Assembly: GCA_963751395.1 (NCBI GenBank)
Contig: CAVVUC010000004.1
Span: 248,001 to 312,000, forward strand
Origin: CAVVUC01 sp963751395
GTDB lineage: Bacteria; Verrucomicrobiota; Verrucomicrobiia; Chthoniobacterales; Chthoniobacteraceae
Reading direction: 5' to 3'
Length of the DNA: 64,000 nucleotides
The notes below the pieces were generated by a model that searched no databases, was not told the DNA's origin, and saw only the letters and a list, made by a program, of their open reading frames with translations. Below are positions 8,654-16,842 of this stretch, one piece after another; the stretch's first letter is position 1; every line of letters starts with the position of its first letter. The translations under genes were made by a program, and so were the position numbers.

Positions 8654-10252
8654 ATGCATCAAATGAAAATCAAAGGTCTCGCCCCACTTCTTGTCAGTAT
8701 TTGCGGGATGGGCTTGCTTGCCCAGACCGACACAAACAGTGATTCCGAATCGACCCCGCGTGTCATAACTCTCGATTACAAGACCGAAAAAGGGAAACTA
8801 AACACTTTCTTTAAGGAATGCGTGGGAGCCGGTCGTGCCAACGAAGGGCTGCGCGCCAACTGGCAAAGCCAGCTTGCCTATGTAAGAAAAGAGTGTGGAT
8901 TCAAATACATCCGCATGCACGGCTTGCTTACCGACGACATGGGTGTGTACCGCGAAGACAAGAACGGGAAGCCGGATTACAACTTTCAGTATATCAACGT
9001 CTTGTTCGATTCGTTGCTGAGCATAGGTATCAAACCTTTTGTAGAATTGGGGTTTATGCCCTCCTCACTGGCAAGCGGCAGCCAGACTATTTTTTGGTGG
9101 AAAGGAAACGTCACTCCTCCCAAGGATTACAATAAGTGGGAGGATTTGATTCGTAACCTGACTCTTCATTTCACCGAGCGTTATGGCGTCAACGAAGTTA
9201 AGACCTGGTATTTCGAGGTCTGGAACGAACCCAACCTGTCCGGCTTCTGGTCGGGAACGCGGGAGGATTACTTCAAACTCTATTCCCATGCGGCAAAGGC
9301 CATCAAGAGCGTGAACAGTCAGTATCGCGTGGGCGGTCCGGCAACAGCAGGAGCCGCGTGGATACCCGAGATGATCGACTTTTGCAGCAAGAACTCGGTT
9401 CCCCTCGATTTTGTAAGCACCCACACTTACGGCGTAAAGCAGGGGTTTCTCGATGAATACGGCCAGTCGGGAACCGTTTTGTCCAAAGACAAGAATAGTG
9501 TGAGCGGCGACATTTTGAATTCGCGCAAACAGATAGCAAGCTCCGCGATGCCACATCTCGAACTTCATTACACCGAATGGAGTTCGTCCTACACCCCGTT
9601 CGACCCGATTCATGACAGCTACCACCAGGCAGCTTATGTCCTGCAAAAAATCAAGCAGGTGGGCGACGCCGCCAATTCGATGTCCTACTGGGTGTTCACC
9701 GATATTTTTGAAGAAGCCGGGCCGCGCTTTACACCCTTTCACGGCGGATTTGGACTGCTCAACTACCAGGCCATCAATAAACCGGCGTTTTACTCTTACC
9801 AGTTCCTCAACAAACTTGGTGACATCGAGCTCACCAATCGCGATCCCTCATCGTGGGCGTGTAAAGACGAGAAGGGGAACGTGCAGGTGCTAATGTGGGA
9901 TTTTACCAACACCCACCCCGGCGATGCGGTGCATAATCAAGAGTATTACCTTCGCGACTTGCCATCGCAGGCGAAAGGGAAGGTGAAAGTCACCGTCTCA
10001 GGGATGCCCGAGGGAACTTATACGGTCAGGACTTATAAAGTGGGTTACCGGGTCAACGATGCCTACACGTCTTATCTCGACATGAAATCGCCCAAGCAAC
10101 TCGGCAAGCAAGAGGTCGAACAAATCAAGAAAGCCAACAACGGAGCTCCGGTTGCTACTGAACCCGTCAAAGTAAAAGCCGGTGATTTGTTTTCGAGGGA
10201 ACTGGATCTCCGTGAAAACGATGTGTTCTTGCTGGATGTTTCCAAGCAGTAA
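8654..10252 (+). CDS. Secreted glycoside hydrolase, GH39 (beta-xylosidase-like)
   Basis: Exported retaining glycosidase of 532 residues. A signal peptide (IKGLAPLLVSICGMGLLAQ) precedes a TIM barrel. FEVWNEPNLSGFW at about residue 194 carries the acid/base Glu, and HYTEWSSSYTPFD at about residue 306 carries the nucleophile Glu; these are the GH39 hallmarks. The C-terminal beta-sandwich follows. Either ATG 8654 or ATG 8663 could be the start. GH39 members act on beta-xylosides or alpha-iduronides, and the sequence does not decide between them. Base composition is visibly lower in GC than its neighbours (many AAA, AAT and TAT codons), which hints at a recent arrival. It ends where the relic defence locus begins. 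Confidence 0.85.
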   Translation: MHQMKIKGLAPLLVSICGMGLLAQTDTNSDSESTPRVITLDYKTEKGKLNTFFKECVGAGRANEGLRANWQSQLAYVRKECGFKYIRMHGLLTDDMGVYREDKNGKPDYNFQYINVLFDSLLSIGIKPFVELGFMPSSLASGSQTIFWWKGNVTPPKDYNKWEDLIRNLTLHFTERYGVNEVKTWYFEVWNEPNLSGFWSGTREDYFKLYSHAAKAIKSVNSQYRVGGPATAGAAWIPEMIDFCSKNSVPLDFVSTHTYGVKQGFLDEYGQSGTVLSKDKNSVSGDILNSRKQIASSAMPHLELHYTEWSSSYTPFDPIHDSYHQAAYVLQKIKQVGDAANSMSYWVFTDIFEEAGPRFTPFHGGFGLLNYQAINKPAFYSYQFLNKLGDIELTNRDPSSWACKDEKGNVQVLMWDFTNTHPGDAVHNQEYYLRDLPSQAKGKVKVTVSGMPEGTYTVRTYKVGYRVNDAYTSYLDMKSPKQLGKQEVEQIKKANNGAPVATEPVKVKAGDLFSRELDLRENDVFLLDVSKQ

Positions 10253-10402
10253 CAAAAGATAAGGAAGCGTGATTTTAATCTTGGAGTCAGGCGTAAAGAA
10301 CTCGAATGCTCTTAAATCCTTGGTTTGGTGAAGGTGTTCAAAGCCAACCCAGCCAAAAGAAGGCCCTTTCGAGTAAAATGAAGTTACCTCAAGATTCAAA
10401 AC

Positions 10403-11255
10403 GGTAGCTTCCTTTTCCCTCCAGTTGTCCGCCTTGAGTTTTTCAGCCTTCAGCGTCGTCAAAAGATCTGTAGCCACCTTTTTGATTTTCTCCCGATCCT
10501 TTTTGTGCTGGGGTGACATCAACTCCGGTTTCATCAGCAAATCGAACAAGGCCAATTTTTCTTCGTCCAGACCTTCTCGGATTGCCCGTTCCTGCTCCTC
10601 ATCGAGTGCTTCTACAAAACTAAGCGGCGCGGCAAAGGTCTTCTCGATGGTCACTCGATCTTTTTCAAGGTTATACCCCGCTATGATTTCCTGGTAGCGT
10701 TTGTTAAAGTCAGTCCTGAGCGGGTTTTGCTTCATCAATTGGAGCAACCGCTTTTCGATCATCTCCTTGAGTGCGTAAACGGTGGTATTCTTCCGGGGTG
10801 ATTTTGCAAACTCCTGCTTGAGCCGCTCGAAGTCGATTTTGCTGATGTCGTAAAGTTTGCCGTCTGCATCAGGTTTTTCGGCAGCGGTTGGAGCAATGGA
10901 CTCGTCTCTTATGGCATGGAGTTCCTTGATGATGTCCGTGATGTCTGTCGAGATCATATCCCCGGTCTGTCATGAATTGGCGCGTTTCCTTGATTACTGT
11001 AGCCAACTCCGCAATTAGCTCCTCCTCTGGTTATACTGGTTCAGGAGGTTGTCCTCCACCACCGCCGCTGGTCCCAGCAAAGGTAGCCAGTGCTTCGCGA
11101 AGATTCTTTAGAATACCGCAGTAATCCACGATCAATCCGTTGTTCTTTCCTTCATACACGCGGTTGGCTCGTGCGATGGCCTGCATCAAGGTGTGCGCCT
11201 TGAGCGGTTTATCGAGATAAAGTGGTTCGTCCTGGAGCGCGGGGCCGTCTTTCAC
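10403..11255 (-). pseudogene. hsdR: C-terminal relic of type I restriction subunit HsdR
   Basis: Two broken pieces of the motor/restriction subunit of a type I restriction system. The first (11255 to 11031) holds LYLDKPLKAHTLMQAIARANRVY, the last helicase motif, then a TAA nonsense codon. The second (10957 to about 10403), in a shifted frame, is the alpha-helical DUF3387/EcoR124-type C-terminus (DFERLKQEF, LRTDFNKRYQEIIAGYN, REGLDEEKLALFDLL, LKAEKLKADNWREKEAT). Homology stops near 10403, although the open frame runs on into the end of the GH39 gene. The nuclease and most helicase motifs are gone, as are hsdM and hsdS. Its upstream edge abuts a cas4 relic on the other strand. Non-functional. 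Confidence 0.85.
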
Positions 11256-11507
11256 GCGGCGAAATGACGGCGGCGCGAGGTGGAGTTCACGGCGGAACTT
11301 CGCGCCCTCACCGAGCGGACGGCGGCGGCTGTGCGGGCGCTTTGGGAGTCTCAGATCTCAGATTTCAAATTCGCAATTCCACCGCTTCCGCCGGCGGTGC
11401 TGAAGCCGCAATGCGAGCAGTGCTCGCTTTACGAGGTGTGCCTGCCTGAGATTACTTCGCGGCCGGAGCGGGTGAAGCGGGCGGCGGCGGCACTCTTTGA
11501 AATTTAA
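11223..11507 (+). pseudogene. cas4: C-terminal relic of Cas4 exonuclease
   Basis: Remnant of the Cas4 nuclease that trims and PAM-selects new spacers. Reading the plus strand from about 11229 gives LERGAVFHAAK, a TGA (11265), then RRREVEFTAELRALTERTAAAVRAL and the iron-sulfur end CEQCSLYEVCLPE, whose cysteines match the C-terminal Cys cluster of Cas4. Everything before the third Cys region, including the RecB-type active site, is missing. A short A/T-rich repeat (11349-11380) inserted in frame adds QISDFKF. The four-helix-bundle gene and a cas1 relic follow in the order seen in PVC-group Cas loci. No CRISPR array is present in the window. Confidence 0.78.
11349..11380. repeat. A/T-rich short repeat, copy 1 (inside cas4 relic)
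   Basis: TCTCAGATTTCAAATT-type sequence made of 7-8 base units of the form AGATTTCAA. It lies in frame within the cas4 relic and encodes SQISDFKF, residues absent from normal Cas4. It shares the words GATTTCAAAT and TCTCAGATTT with copies at 11522, 11856 and 12071. Confidence 0.7.
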
Positions 11508-11521
11508 GATCACCTGCCTTG

Positions 11522-11556
11522 TTTGAGATTTGAAATTTGAAGTCTGAAATCTCAGG
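11522..11556. repeat. A/T-rich short repeat, copy 2 (cas4 to four-helix gap)
   Basis: Runs TTTGAGATTTGAAATTTGAAG and on through CTGAAATCTCAGG. It fills the gap between the cas4 relic and the next gene. Its left part is complementary to its right part (GAGATTT against AAATCTC), so it could fold back on itself. Confidence 0.75.
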
Positions 11557-11564
11557 TTCCCTCC

Positions 11565-12074
11565 ATGACTTACGAACGCTTTGAAGACCTGCCCGTCTGG
11601 CAGAAGGCCGCCGAGCTTTACGAAGCCGCGGAGGACTTGTTGGAAAACGAGGCGTTCCGCGCCAGTCGCGGGTTTCGCGACCAGCTCGATCGCGCCGCGC
11701 TGTCGGTGTCCAATAACATTGCCGAGGGTTTCGAGCGCGGCACGACGAATGAACTGCTCGCGTTCATCTACATTGCGCGAGGGTCCGCTGGCGAAGTGCG
11801 CTCCATGCTTGTGCTCAAGGAACGCCGCGCGAACAAGGCTCGCTGGTCCGCCGATCTGAAATCTCAAATTTCAAATTTGAAATCCCTTGCGGAGTCCTGT
11901 TCCCGCCAGCTTCGGGCCTGGGCCGATTCGTTGCAAAACTCCGACATCAAAGGCCAGCGGCACCTGAACGACTCGGTGCGCCGTCGCGATGACGAGCGAA
12001 AGCGGTCTGCTGCCTTTGAGGAAAAGTTGCGCGACTCGCTGCCAGACGATCATCCGTCGCGCCGGCAGGTCTGA
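11565..12074 (+). CDS. Four-helix-bundle protein (S23/23S-IVS-like)
   Basis: A 169-residue protein. Its first 95 residues match the four-helix-bundle family first found in 23S rRNA intervening sequences: FEDLPVWQKAAELYEAAEDL, FRDQLDRAALSVSNNIAEGFERG and EVRSMLVL. It has no known enzyme activity. Members are often found between cas4 and cas1 in PVC-group bacteria, which is the context here. The tail (about residues 120-169) is charged and carries GQRHLNDSVR, which I take as typical of this locus-specific subgroup. A short A/T repeat at 11856-11885 adds LKSQISNLKS in frame. It is intact while both neighbours are ruined, so it may be selected for itself or simply have escaped so far. Confidence 0.8.
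   Translation: MTYERFEDLPVWQKAAELYEAAEDLLENEAFRASRGFRDQLDRAALSVSNNIAEGFERGTTNELLAFIYIARGSAGEVRSMLVLKERRANKARWSADLKSQISNLKSLAESCSRQLRAWADSLQNSDIKGQRHLNDSVRRRDDERKRSAAFEEKLRDSLPDDHPSRRQV
11856..11885. repeat. A/T-rich short repeat, copy 3 (inside four-helix gene)
   Basis: CTGAAATCTCAAATTTCAAA followed by TTTGAAATCC. It is nearly a perfect inverted repeat of itself around AAATTTCAAATTT. It is translated in frame as LKSQISNLKS within the four-helix-bundle gene. Confidence 0.75.
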
Positions 12075-12099
12075 AATCTCAAATTTGAAATTTCAAATG
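12071..12099. repeat. A/T-rich short repeat, copy 4 (four-helix to cas1 junction)
   Basis: CTGAAATCTCAAATTTGAAA then TTTCAAATG. It begins at the stop codon of the four-helix-bundle gene, and its last bases supply the ATG of the cas1 relic. It differs from copy 3 only by the order of the AAATTTGAAA and AAATTTCAAA halves. Confidence 0.75.
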
Positions 12100-12522
12100 C
12101 CCGACGTCATCCAGAACACTCTGTAACTCACGACGCCGGCCACGTTTGTCGCGCGCGACCATTTGACCCTCCAGGTGGAAGTGCCGGTCTATCCACCCGA
12201 GCTGCCGGCCGAGGAGCGCACGCGGGGGCACGCGACGGATTGGCTGAAGCTCTCCATTCCCATCCATCATCTCGAATCGGTCTGCACCTTCGGGCCGCGC
12301 ATCACGCTTTCCGGGAGCGCGAGGGCGGGGCGGTCGAGTTCACCGATGCCGGACGCCGGCTCGTCATCACCGCCTGTCAGGAGCGGAAAAAGGAAAGCAT
12401 GCAGCACCCGCTGCTGGAGCAAAACCTGCGCATCGGGCAGATGCCGTTCATCCATGCCCGCATTCTCGCCCGGTATTTGCGCAACGATATTGCCGACTAT
12501 GTTCAGCTCGTGCCGATGACGC
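12097..12522 (+). pseudogene. cas1: Relic of Cas1 integrase with internal deletion
   Basis: Both ends of the CRISPR integrase survive, but the middle is lost. The start MPDVIQNTL is cut by a TAA at 12124. The same frame resumes with VARDHLTLQVEVPVYPPELP and LKLSIPIHHLESVCTFGP, the N-terminal beta-sandwich of Cas1. At about 12300 it jumps, with a frame change, to the extreme C-terminus: REGGAVEFTDAGRR, QERKKESMQHPLLEQ, HARILARYLRNDI. The catalytic Glu/His/Asp helices would lie in the deleted part, about 200 residues. No cas2 follows; a ThuA-like gene on the other strand begins instead. Clearly inactive. It shares its locus with cas4 and hsdR remains. Confidence 0.82.
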
Positions 12523-12546
12523 CAACTTTCGTTTTCACCGGCCCGG

Positions 12547-13201
12547 TCAGCGGCTTGCCCAGAGCATTCCGCGCAGCATGATCTCTTTCGCCTGCGGGAC
12601 ATCAAAGTCAGCCGCGACGTGTCCGAGCGCGGAATAGAACACGCGGCCTTTGCCGAACATCCGTTTCCAGACCACCGGCATCACGCAGCCCGCGACCCAC
12701 GGCACGTCGCCTTCGGTGCCGCTGAATGTCGTCGTGGCGAGCACCTGGTTCGAGGGATCGACGTGCAGGTAGTACCTGCTCGGAGTGCATTTGGAAATCT
12801 TCGATCCCTGCGGTGATCGGGTCGTTCCGATCGACGATGCGAACCGTGTAGTCGATGATGTTGCCGGGATGCGCCACCCATTGTCCGCCCACCATGAACT
12901 GGTAGTCGGTCGCGTTGCGAAACGAGTCGCCCATGCCGCCGTGCCAGCCGGCGATTCCGACGCCGCTTTTCACCGCGCCAAGCAATCCCTTGAGCTGCTC
13001 GTTGTCGATCGTGCCCATGGTCCAGATCGGCACGATGAGGTGGAGCGAGTTCATTTTTTCCTCATCGAGATAGGAGTCGAGCGTATCGGAAATTTCGACC
13101 TCGTAATTCTGCTCGCGCAGCAGCGGCGCGAAAACATGGGCGCTTTTTTCGGGTTCGTGTCCCTCCCATCCTCCCCAGACGATGAGTGCATTTTTGTTCA
13201 T
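12547..13201 (-). pseudogene. ThuA-like domain protein, frameshifted
   Basis: ThuA-type (class I glutamine amidotransferase-like fold) protein of about 217 residues, a family linked to trehalose or sugar use whose reaction is unclear. ATG 13201 gives MNKNALIVWGGWEGHEP, then DSYLDEEKMNSLHLIVPIWT, GIAGWHGGMGDSFR and DFQMHSEQ. Near 12775 one extra G breaks the frame. The conserved continuation YYLHVDPSNQVLATTTFSG resumes in the next frame and ends WKRMFGKGRVFYSALGH to the stop at 12547. All core motifs of the family are present across the two pieces, so this may be an intact gene with an assembly error. It lies convergent to the cas1 relic. Confidence 0.8.
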
Positions 13202-13364
13202 TCGATTGCAGCGCTCAGAGTAGGCGGCGAATCTCAAAACTCAATGCGGGAAATGACCCCCGCAGTTCTTGACCGTGTGCCGCAGCAAAGTAAATAAGCG
13301 TTGTGTTGCCCTTCCCAACCATCGTAAATGTCGTTAGCAACTGCTTAGAAAGGAGGGAAAAATC

Positions 13365-13487
13365 ATGTTAAAAGTTCTGTCACTCATCGCAATCGGAGCC
13401 GCATTCATCGGCTTGAGCGCTTGCGCACACAAGGAGCCGGCACCCACGCATTCGACCGCGACGACATCTCACTCGTACTCGAAGTAA
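13365..13487 (+). CDS. Small lipoprotein, 40 residues (entericidin-like)
   Basis: A short gene with a strong ribosome site, AGGAGGG, seven bases before the ATG. The product starts MLKVLSLIAIGAAFIGLSAC, a lipoprotein signal with a lipobox (LSAC). After the Cys only about 20 residues remain (AHKEPAPTHSTATTSHSYSK), so the mature product is a tiny Thr/Ser-rich lipopeptide. An intrinsic terminator follows within 25 bases. The layout resembles entericidin-type envelope lipopeptides induced by stress, but the similarity is only in general design. I am confident that this is a translated lipoprotein and unsure of its role. Confidence 0.72.
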   Translation: MLKVLSLIAIGAAFIGLSACAHKEPAPTHSTATTSHSYSK

Positions 13488-13505
13488 AAGGTGCCCCACA
13501 CTTCC

Positions 13506-13546
13506 AAAGGCCGGATCGTGTTTAGCGCGGTCCGGCCTTTATTTTT
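13506..13546 (+). terminator. Intrinsic terminator
   Basis: The inverted repeat AAAGGCCGGA (13506-13515) and TCCGGCCTTT (13531-13540) is followed by ATTTTTTC. It ends the small lipoprotein transcript. The stop codon of the convergent 3-methyladenine glycosylase gene lies inside the right arm, so the hairpin may serve both strands. Confidence 0.85.
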
Positions 13547-14102
13547 TCGGATGGATGCTGACGAACGGGCTGTCGCGAAGCAGGAATCGCCACGGAAGAT
13601 GCGCGGCTTTGGAAATGCCGATGCGAACATCGGTCGTCACGTGGATTTCGCCGACGCGCAGCTTGAAACAGCGGGCCGGATTTGAGCAGAGGTCCGAGCC
13701 GTGATCGGCACCGCGAACGCCGAGGGCCTGCGAGAGCTTGCCCGGTCCCGAGCAGAGGGCGCGCGGTTCGGTGAGGCCGCGCCGGCGCGGCATCAAATGC
13801 ACGCCGCGCATCGGTTGCAGCGCGCGGATGAGCACGAAGCCGTCCTCGCGGCCTTTCACGAGCACGTTCAGGAGCCAGTGGACTCCGTAGTTCAGATAAA
13901 CGTAGGCCGCGCCGGCTTCGTGTGTTTCCACGAACTTACGCGCGCCGGGACGCGCGAACGTGTGGCATGCCTCGTCACCGTCGGCGGAATACGCCTCCGT
14001 CTCGACGACGATCCCCGAGCAGCGATTCCAGACCAGCTCGCAGCCGATCAACTCGCGAGCGCAGGTGAGCGGATCGCGCTGGAAAAAGGCGTGCGGGATC
14101 AT
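13539..14102 (-). CDS. 3-methyladenine DNA glycosylase (AAG/MPG family)
   Basis: Base-excision repair enzyme that removes alkylated purines. ATG 14102 (MIPHAFFQRDPLTCARELIG) is preferred to the upstream ATG 14144, which would overlap the previous gene by 34 bases. Family marks are VETEAY with the catalytic Glu, DEACHTFARP, the intercalating YVYLNYGVHWLLNV with its Tyr, and GPGKLSQALG. Length is 187 residues, close to the bacterial norm. It begins 8 bases after the Nif3-like gene, so the two are probably co-transcribed. Confidence 0.92.
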   Translation of the reverse strand: MIPHAFFQRDPLTCARELIGCELVWNRCSGIVVETEAYSADGDEACHTFARPGARKFVETHEAGAAYVYLNYGVHWLLNVLVKGREDGFVLIRALQPMRGVHLMPRRRGLTEPRALCSGPGKLSQALGVRGADHGSDLCSNPARCFKLRVGEIHVTTDVRIGISKAAHLPWRFLLRDSPFVSIHPKK

Positions 14103-14110
14103 GTCGTCGC

Positions 14111-14866
14111 TCACAGGCCCGTCGGATGATCGATGAACTCCCACGGGAGCTTGAACTTCTTCGAGAGATGCGCCGCGAGCGCTTTCACGCCGAAAATCTC
14201 CGTGGCGTAATGTCCGCCGTAGATGAGGTTCACGCCCTGCTCCTCCGCGAGCAAATACGAGTGGTGCGGTCCTTCACCCGTGATGAACGTATCGACTCCT
14301 TCGCTCGCGGCCCGCGCCACTTCCGCGCCCGCGCCGCCGGTCACCACGCCGATGCGCGCGATCTTTTCCGGTCCGCCCGCGCAAAGCTTCACCGGCCCGC
14401 CAAGCGTTTGTTCAAGCCGATCGACGAGCGCCGCGCGCTTCATCGTCGCGTTGGTTTTCAACCCGATGAACCGGCCTTTCTCGAAGAAAAACGGCGTGGT
14501 CTTCTTGAATCCGAGCGCCTTGCACAGGAGCGCGTTGTTGCCGACGACGGGATGCACGTCGAGCGGCAGATGCGCGCTGTAAATCGCGAGATCGTGATCG
14601 AGCGCGATCTTGATTTTGCGATGGCTCGCACCGGTGAGCGGCTGAACGCCCGACCAGAAAAGGCCGTGATGCACGATCAGCAAATCGACACCCCGTTCCA
14701 CAGCCGCGCGGATTGAGAACTCGCAGGCGTCAACTGCTGCTCCGATTTTCTTCACCTTGCCCGAGTTCTCGACCTGCAAGCCGTTGAGCGCATTTGGCCA
14801 GTCGGCGATGGATGCGGTCATCAAGAAATCATCGAGATGGGAGTTAATTAAACACAGCCTGGACAT
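14111..14866 (-). CDS. Nif3-like dinuclear metal centre protein
   Basis: Member of the Nif3/YbgI/YqfO family, ring-forming proteins with a two-metal site. The cellular role is not settled; GTP cyclohydrolase-like activity has been suggested for some. The metal ligands are visible: LIVHHG near residue 66, HLPLDVH near residue 98, and the C-terminal GGHYATE. Length is 251 residues, the short form without the PII-like insert. NALNGLQVEN at the start is family-typical. It is followed at 8 bases by the 3-methyladenine glycosylase gene on the same strand, probably one operon. Confidence 0.9.
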   Translation of the reverse strand: MSRLCLINSHLDDFLMTASIADWPNALNGLQVENSGKVKKIGAAVDACEFSIRAAVERGVDLLIVHHGLFWSGVQPLTGASHRKIKIALDHDLAIYSAHLPLDVHPVVGNNALLCKALGFKKTTPFFFEKGRFIGLKTNATMKRAALVDRLEQTLGGPVKLCAGGPEKIARIGVVTGGAGAEVARAASEGVDTFITGEGPHHSYLLAEEQGVNLIYGGHYATEIFGVKALAAHLSKKFKLPWEFIDHPTGL

Positions 14867-14948
14867 ATCATTGGTGGTGCGGATCGATGTGAAGCAAGCG
14901 AGTAGATGTGCTGCAGGGTCATAAATTCACGAACAAAGGAGATTAAGC

Positions 14949-15452
14949 ATGCAAGTGGTCGAAGCAAACCTTCCGCACACAAAACACGCGTAATGTCCGC
15001 TCTGCGGCGAAGAGTTGAATGATCCGGGAGCCTGCCGCAGGTGCGACTGGGTCGGCGGCTACGGTGAGCACGCTCCCCAAGCTGTTCTCGTCAAAAGGCG
15101 TGACCTGACGGCTGCGCTTCTGTCGCTCATGGTCCCGGGACTCGGTCATGTTTACAAAGGGCAGACCAAGCTCGGCGTGGTGTTCCTGTTCGGAGCGGCG
15201 CTCGCCTCTTTTTTCGCCGTCATTTTTCTCGCGTTCATTCTCCCGATTTCAGCCAGCCCGGTGATCATGGCGCTTTACTGGTCGCTCGGCCTGTTTCTTT
15301 CCTACTGGGCGGAAGACCTGTATCCCGCTCCACACGACATTTGGAGCCGCATGGTCGCGGTGGCTGCAGCCGGAATGATCGGCGCAACGCCCGCCATCCT
15401 TGCCGCCGTGCATTTTCTTGGTTCGGCGGGGCAGGTTGGAAGCGTGAGGTGA
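14949..15452 (+). CDS. Zinc-ribbon membrane protein with in-frame TAA
   Basis: From ATG 14949 the frame reads 14 residues and then TAA at 14991. Directly after the stop the same frame continues CPLCGEEL and CRRCDW, a complete zinc ribbon, then two to four hydrophobic segments (ALLSLMVPGLGHVYKGQ, LGVVFLFGAALASFF, MALYWSLGLFLSYWAEDLY, MVAVAAAGMIGATPAI). The sequence PGLGHVYKGQ is typical of small TM2-like membrane proteins. The only start after the stop that keeps much of the protein is TTG 15015, which would drop the first two cysteines. So the TAA is either a nonsense mutation, a base-call error or a sign of a shorter product. Function unknown. Confidence 0.5.
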
Positions 15453-15456
15453 CTGT

Positions 15457-16738
15457 TTATCGCCGGCGGCGATTGCGCGAACGTTCCTGGCGTGGCGGCC
15501 CGCCATGTGGACGTGGCTGCTGGCCGGCACGCTGAGGACGACTTTGATTTTGCCCTCGCGGCGAGCGACGCTCCCCCTCCGAAGGATCATACGCCGGCGC
15601 GGACGCCCCGTAGTTGAAGCCCTCGGCCTTCTTCCGCACAATGCCGCGGCCGATGAATCGTTCCAGCGAGCGCAATTCGCCGTGGTCCTCCGGCGTCACA
15701 AAACTGATCGCGTCGCCAATCGCATTCGCTCGTCCGGTCCGTCCGATGCGATGCACGTAATCCTCCGGGTGCATCGGGAAATCGTAGTTCACCACGTGCG
15801 AAATGCCGTCCACGTCGATGCCGCGCGCGGCGATGTCCGTCGCCACCAGCACGCGCACCGCGCCGTCCTTGAAATCCTTCAGCGCGCGAAGCCGCTGGTT
15901 CTGCGAGCGGTTCGAATGCAGCGTCGCCGTGCGCACGCCCTTCTGCTCCAGTTGCCGCGCCAGCCGGTCGGCGGCGTGTTTCATCCGCGAGAAGATCAGC
16001 ACCATGTCCATCTTTGGATCTTGCATCAGGTGCAGCAGCAGCGCCGTCTTCAGATGCTTCGGAACTTCATAGACGAGCTGAGTGACGGTCTCCGCCGGAT
16101 TGGCGCGACGGCCGATCTGGATCGTCTTGGGGTGATGCTGAAATTCATGCGTCAGCGATTCGATCTCCCTCGACAGCGTTGCGGAGAACATCAGCGTCTG
16201 CCGCTGCTTCGGCAATGCCTGCACGATGCGGCGGATGGAAGGCAGAAAACCCATGTCGAGCATGCGGTCCGCCTCGTCCAGCACGAGAAACTTCAACTGC
16301 GAGAAGTCCGCGCAACGCTGGCCCATCAAGTCCAGCAGGCGTCCCGGACACGCGATGATCATGTCCGTGCCCGCGCGCAGCGCCCGGATCTGCGGTTGTT
16401 CGCCCACGCCGCCGAACACCGTCGCCACCGTCAGCGAGCAGATGCTTCGCGTAAATCCGCACGTTCTCCTCGATCTGCACCACAAGTTCGCGCGTCGGTG
16501 CGATGACGAGCAGCTTCGTGCCCCGGCGCGGGTTCGGCGGGAGCGCCGCCAGCTTCGTGAGGATGGGCAGCGTGAACGCCGCCGTCTTGCCCGTGCCCGT
16601 CTGGGCGATGCCGATGAGGTCGTGCCCCGCGATGATTGGCGGGATGGCTGCGGACTGGATCGGCGTCGGCTCGGTGTAACCGGCGTCCGTTACCGCGCGT
16701 AAGATTTGGGCATCAAGGCCCAGTGTGCGAAATGGCAT
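15457..16738 (-). CDS. DEAD-box RNA helicase (RhlE-like), frameshifted
   Basis: ATP-dependent RNA helicase for RNA remodelling or ribosome assembly. ATG 16738 gives MPFRTLGLDAQILRAV. The motifs in order are PTPIQ (Q), AQTGTGKT (I), PTREL (Ia), then a frame break near 16437, CPGRL (Ib), DEAD (II), SAT (III), ATDIAARGIDVD (V) and HRIGRTGR (VI). One extra T in the CATCTGC(T)CGCTGACG context accounts for the break; without it the expected HLPLTVATVFGGVG reads through. A 60-residue Arg/Gln/Pro-rich basic tail (SRPQRAGQQPRPHG) follows the core, as in many RhlE-type cold-shock helicases. Probably an intact gene with an indel error, otherwise inactive. Confidence 0.85.
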
Positions 16739-16842
16739 AGTCGGTCAAGGTAACCGTCGCTGCCGCAATAGCACGCGTTTAACGCCTTGGTTCGGCGTTG
16801 ATGTCGTCCAGATGAAACTCCGCGGGACGCAGGACCATTCTC

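Noticed and set aside
9998..10402. Continuation of HsdR past 10403
   Set aside because: The frame stays open but the family match ends; the rest overlaps the end of the GH39 gene.
13300..13360. Sigma-70 promoter before the small lipoprotein gene
   Set aside because: A TTGCCC is present, but the nearest -10-like word is only 13 bases away; not convincing.
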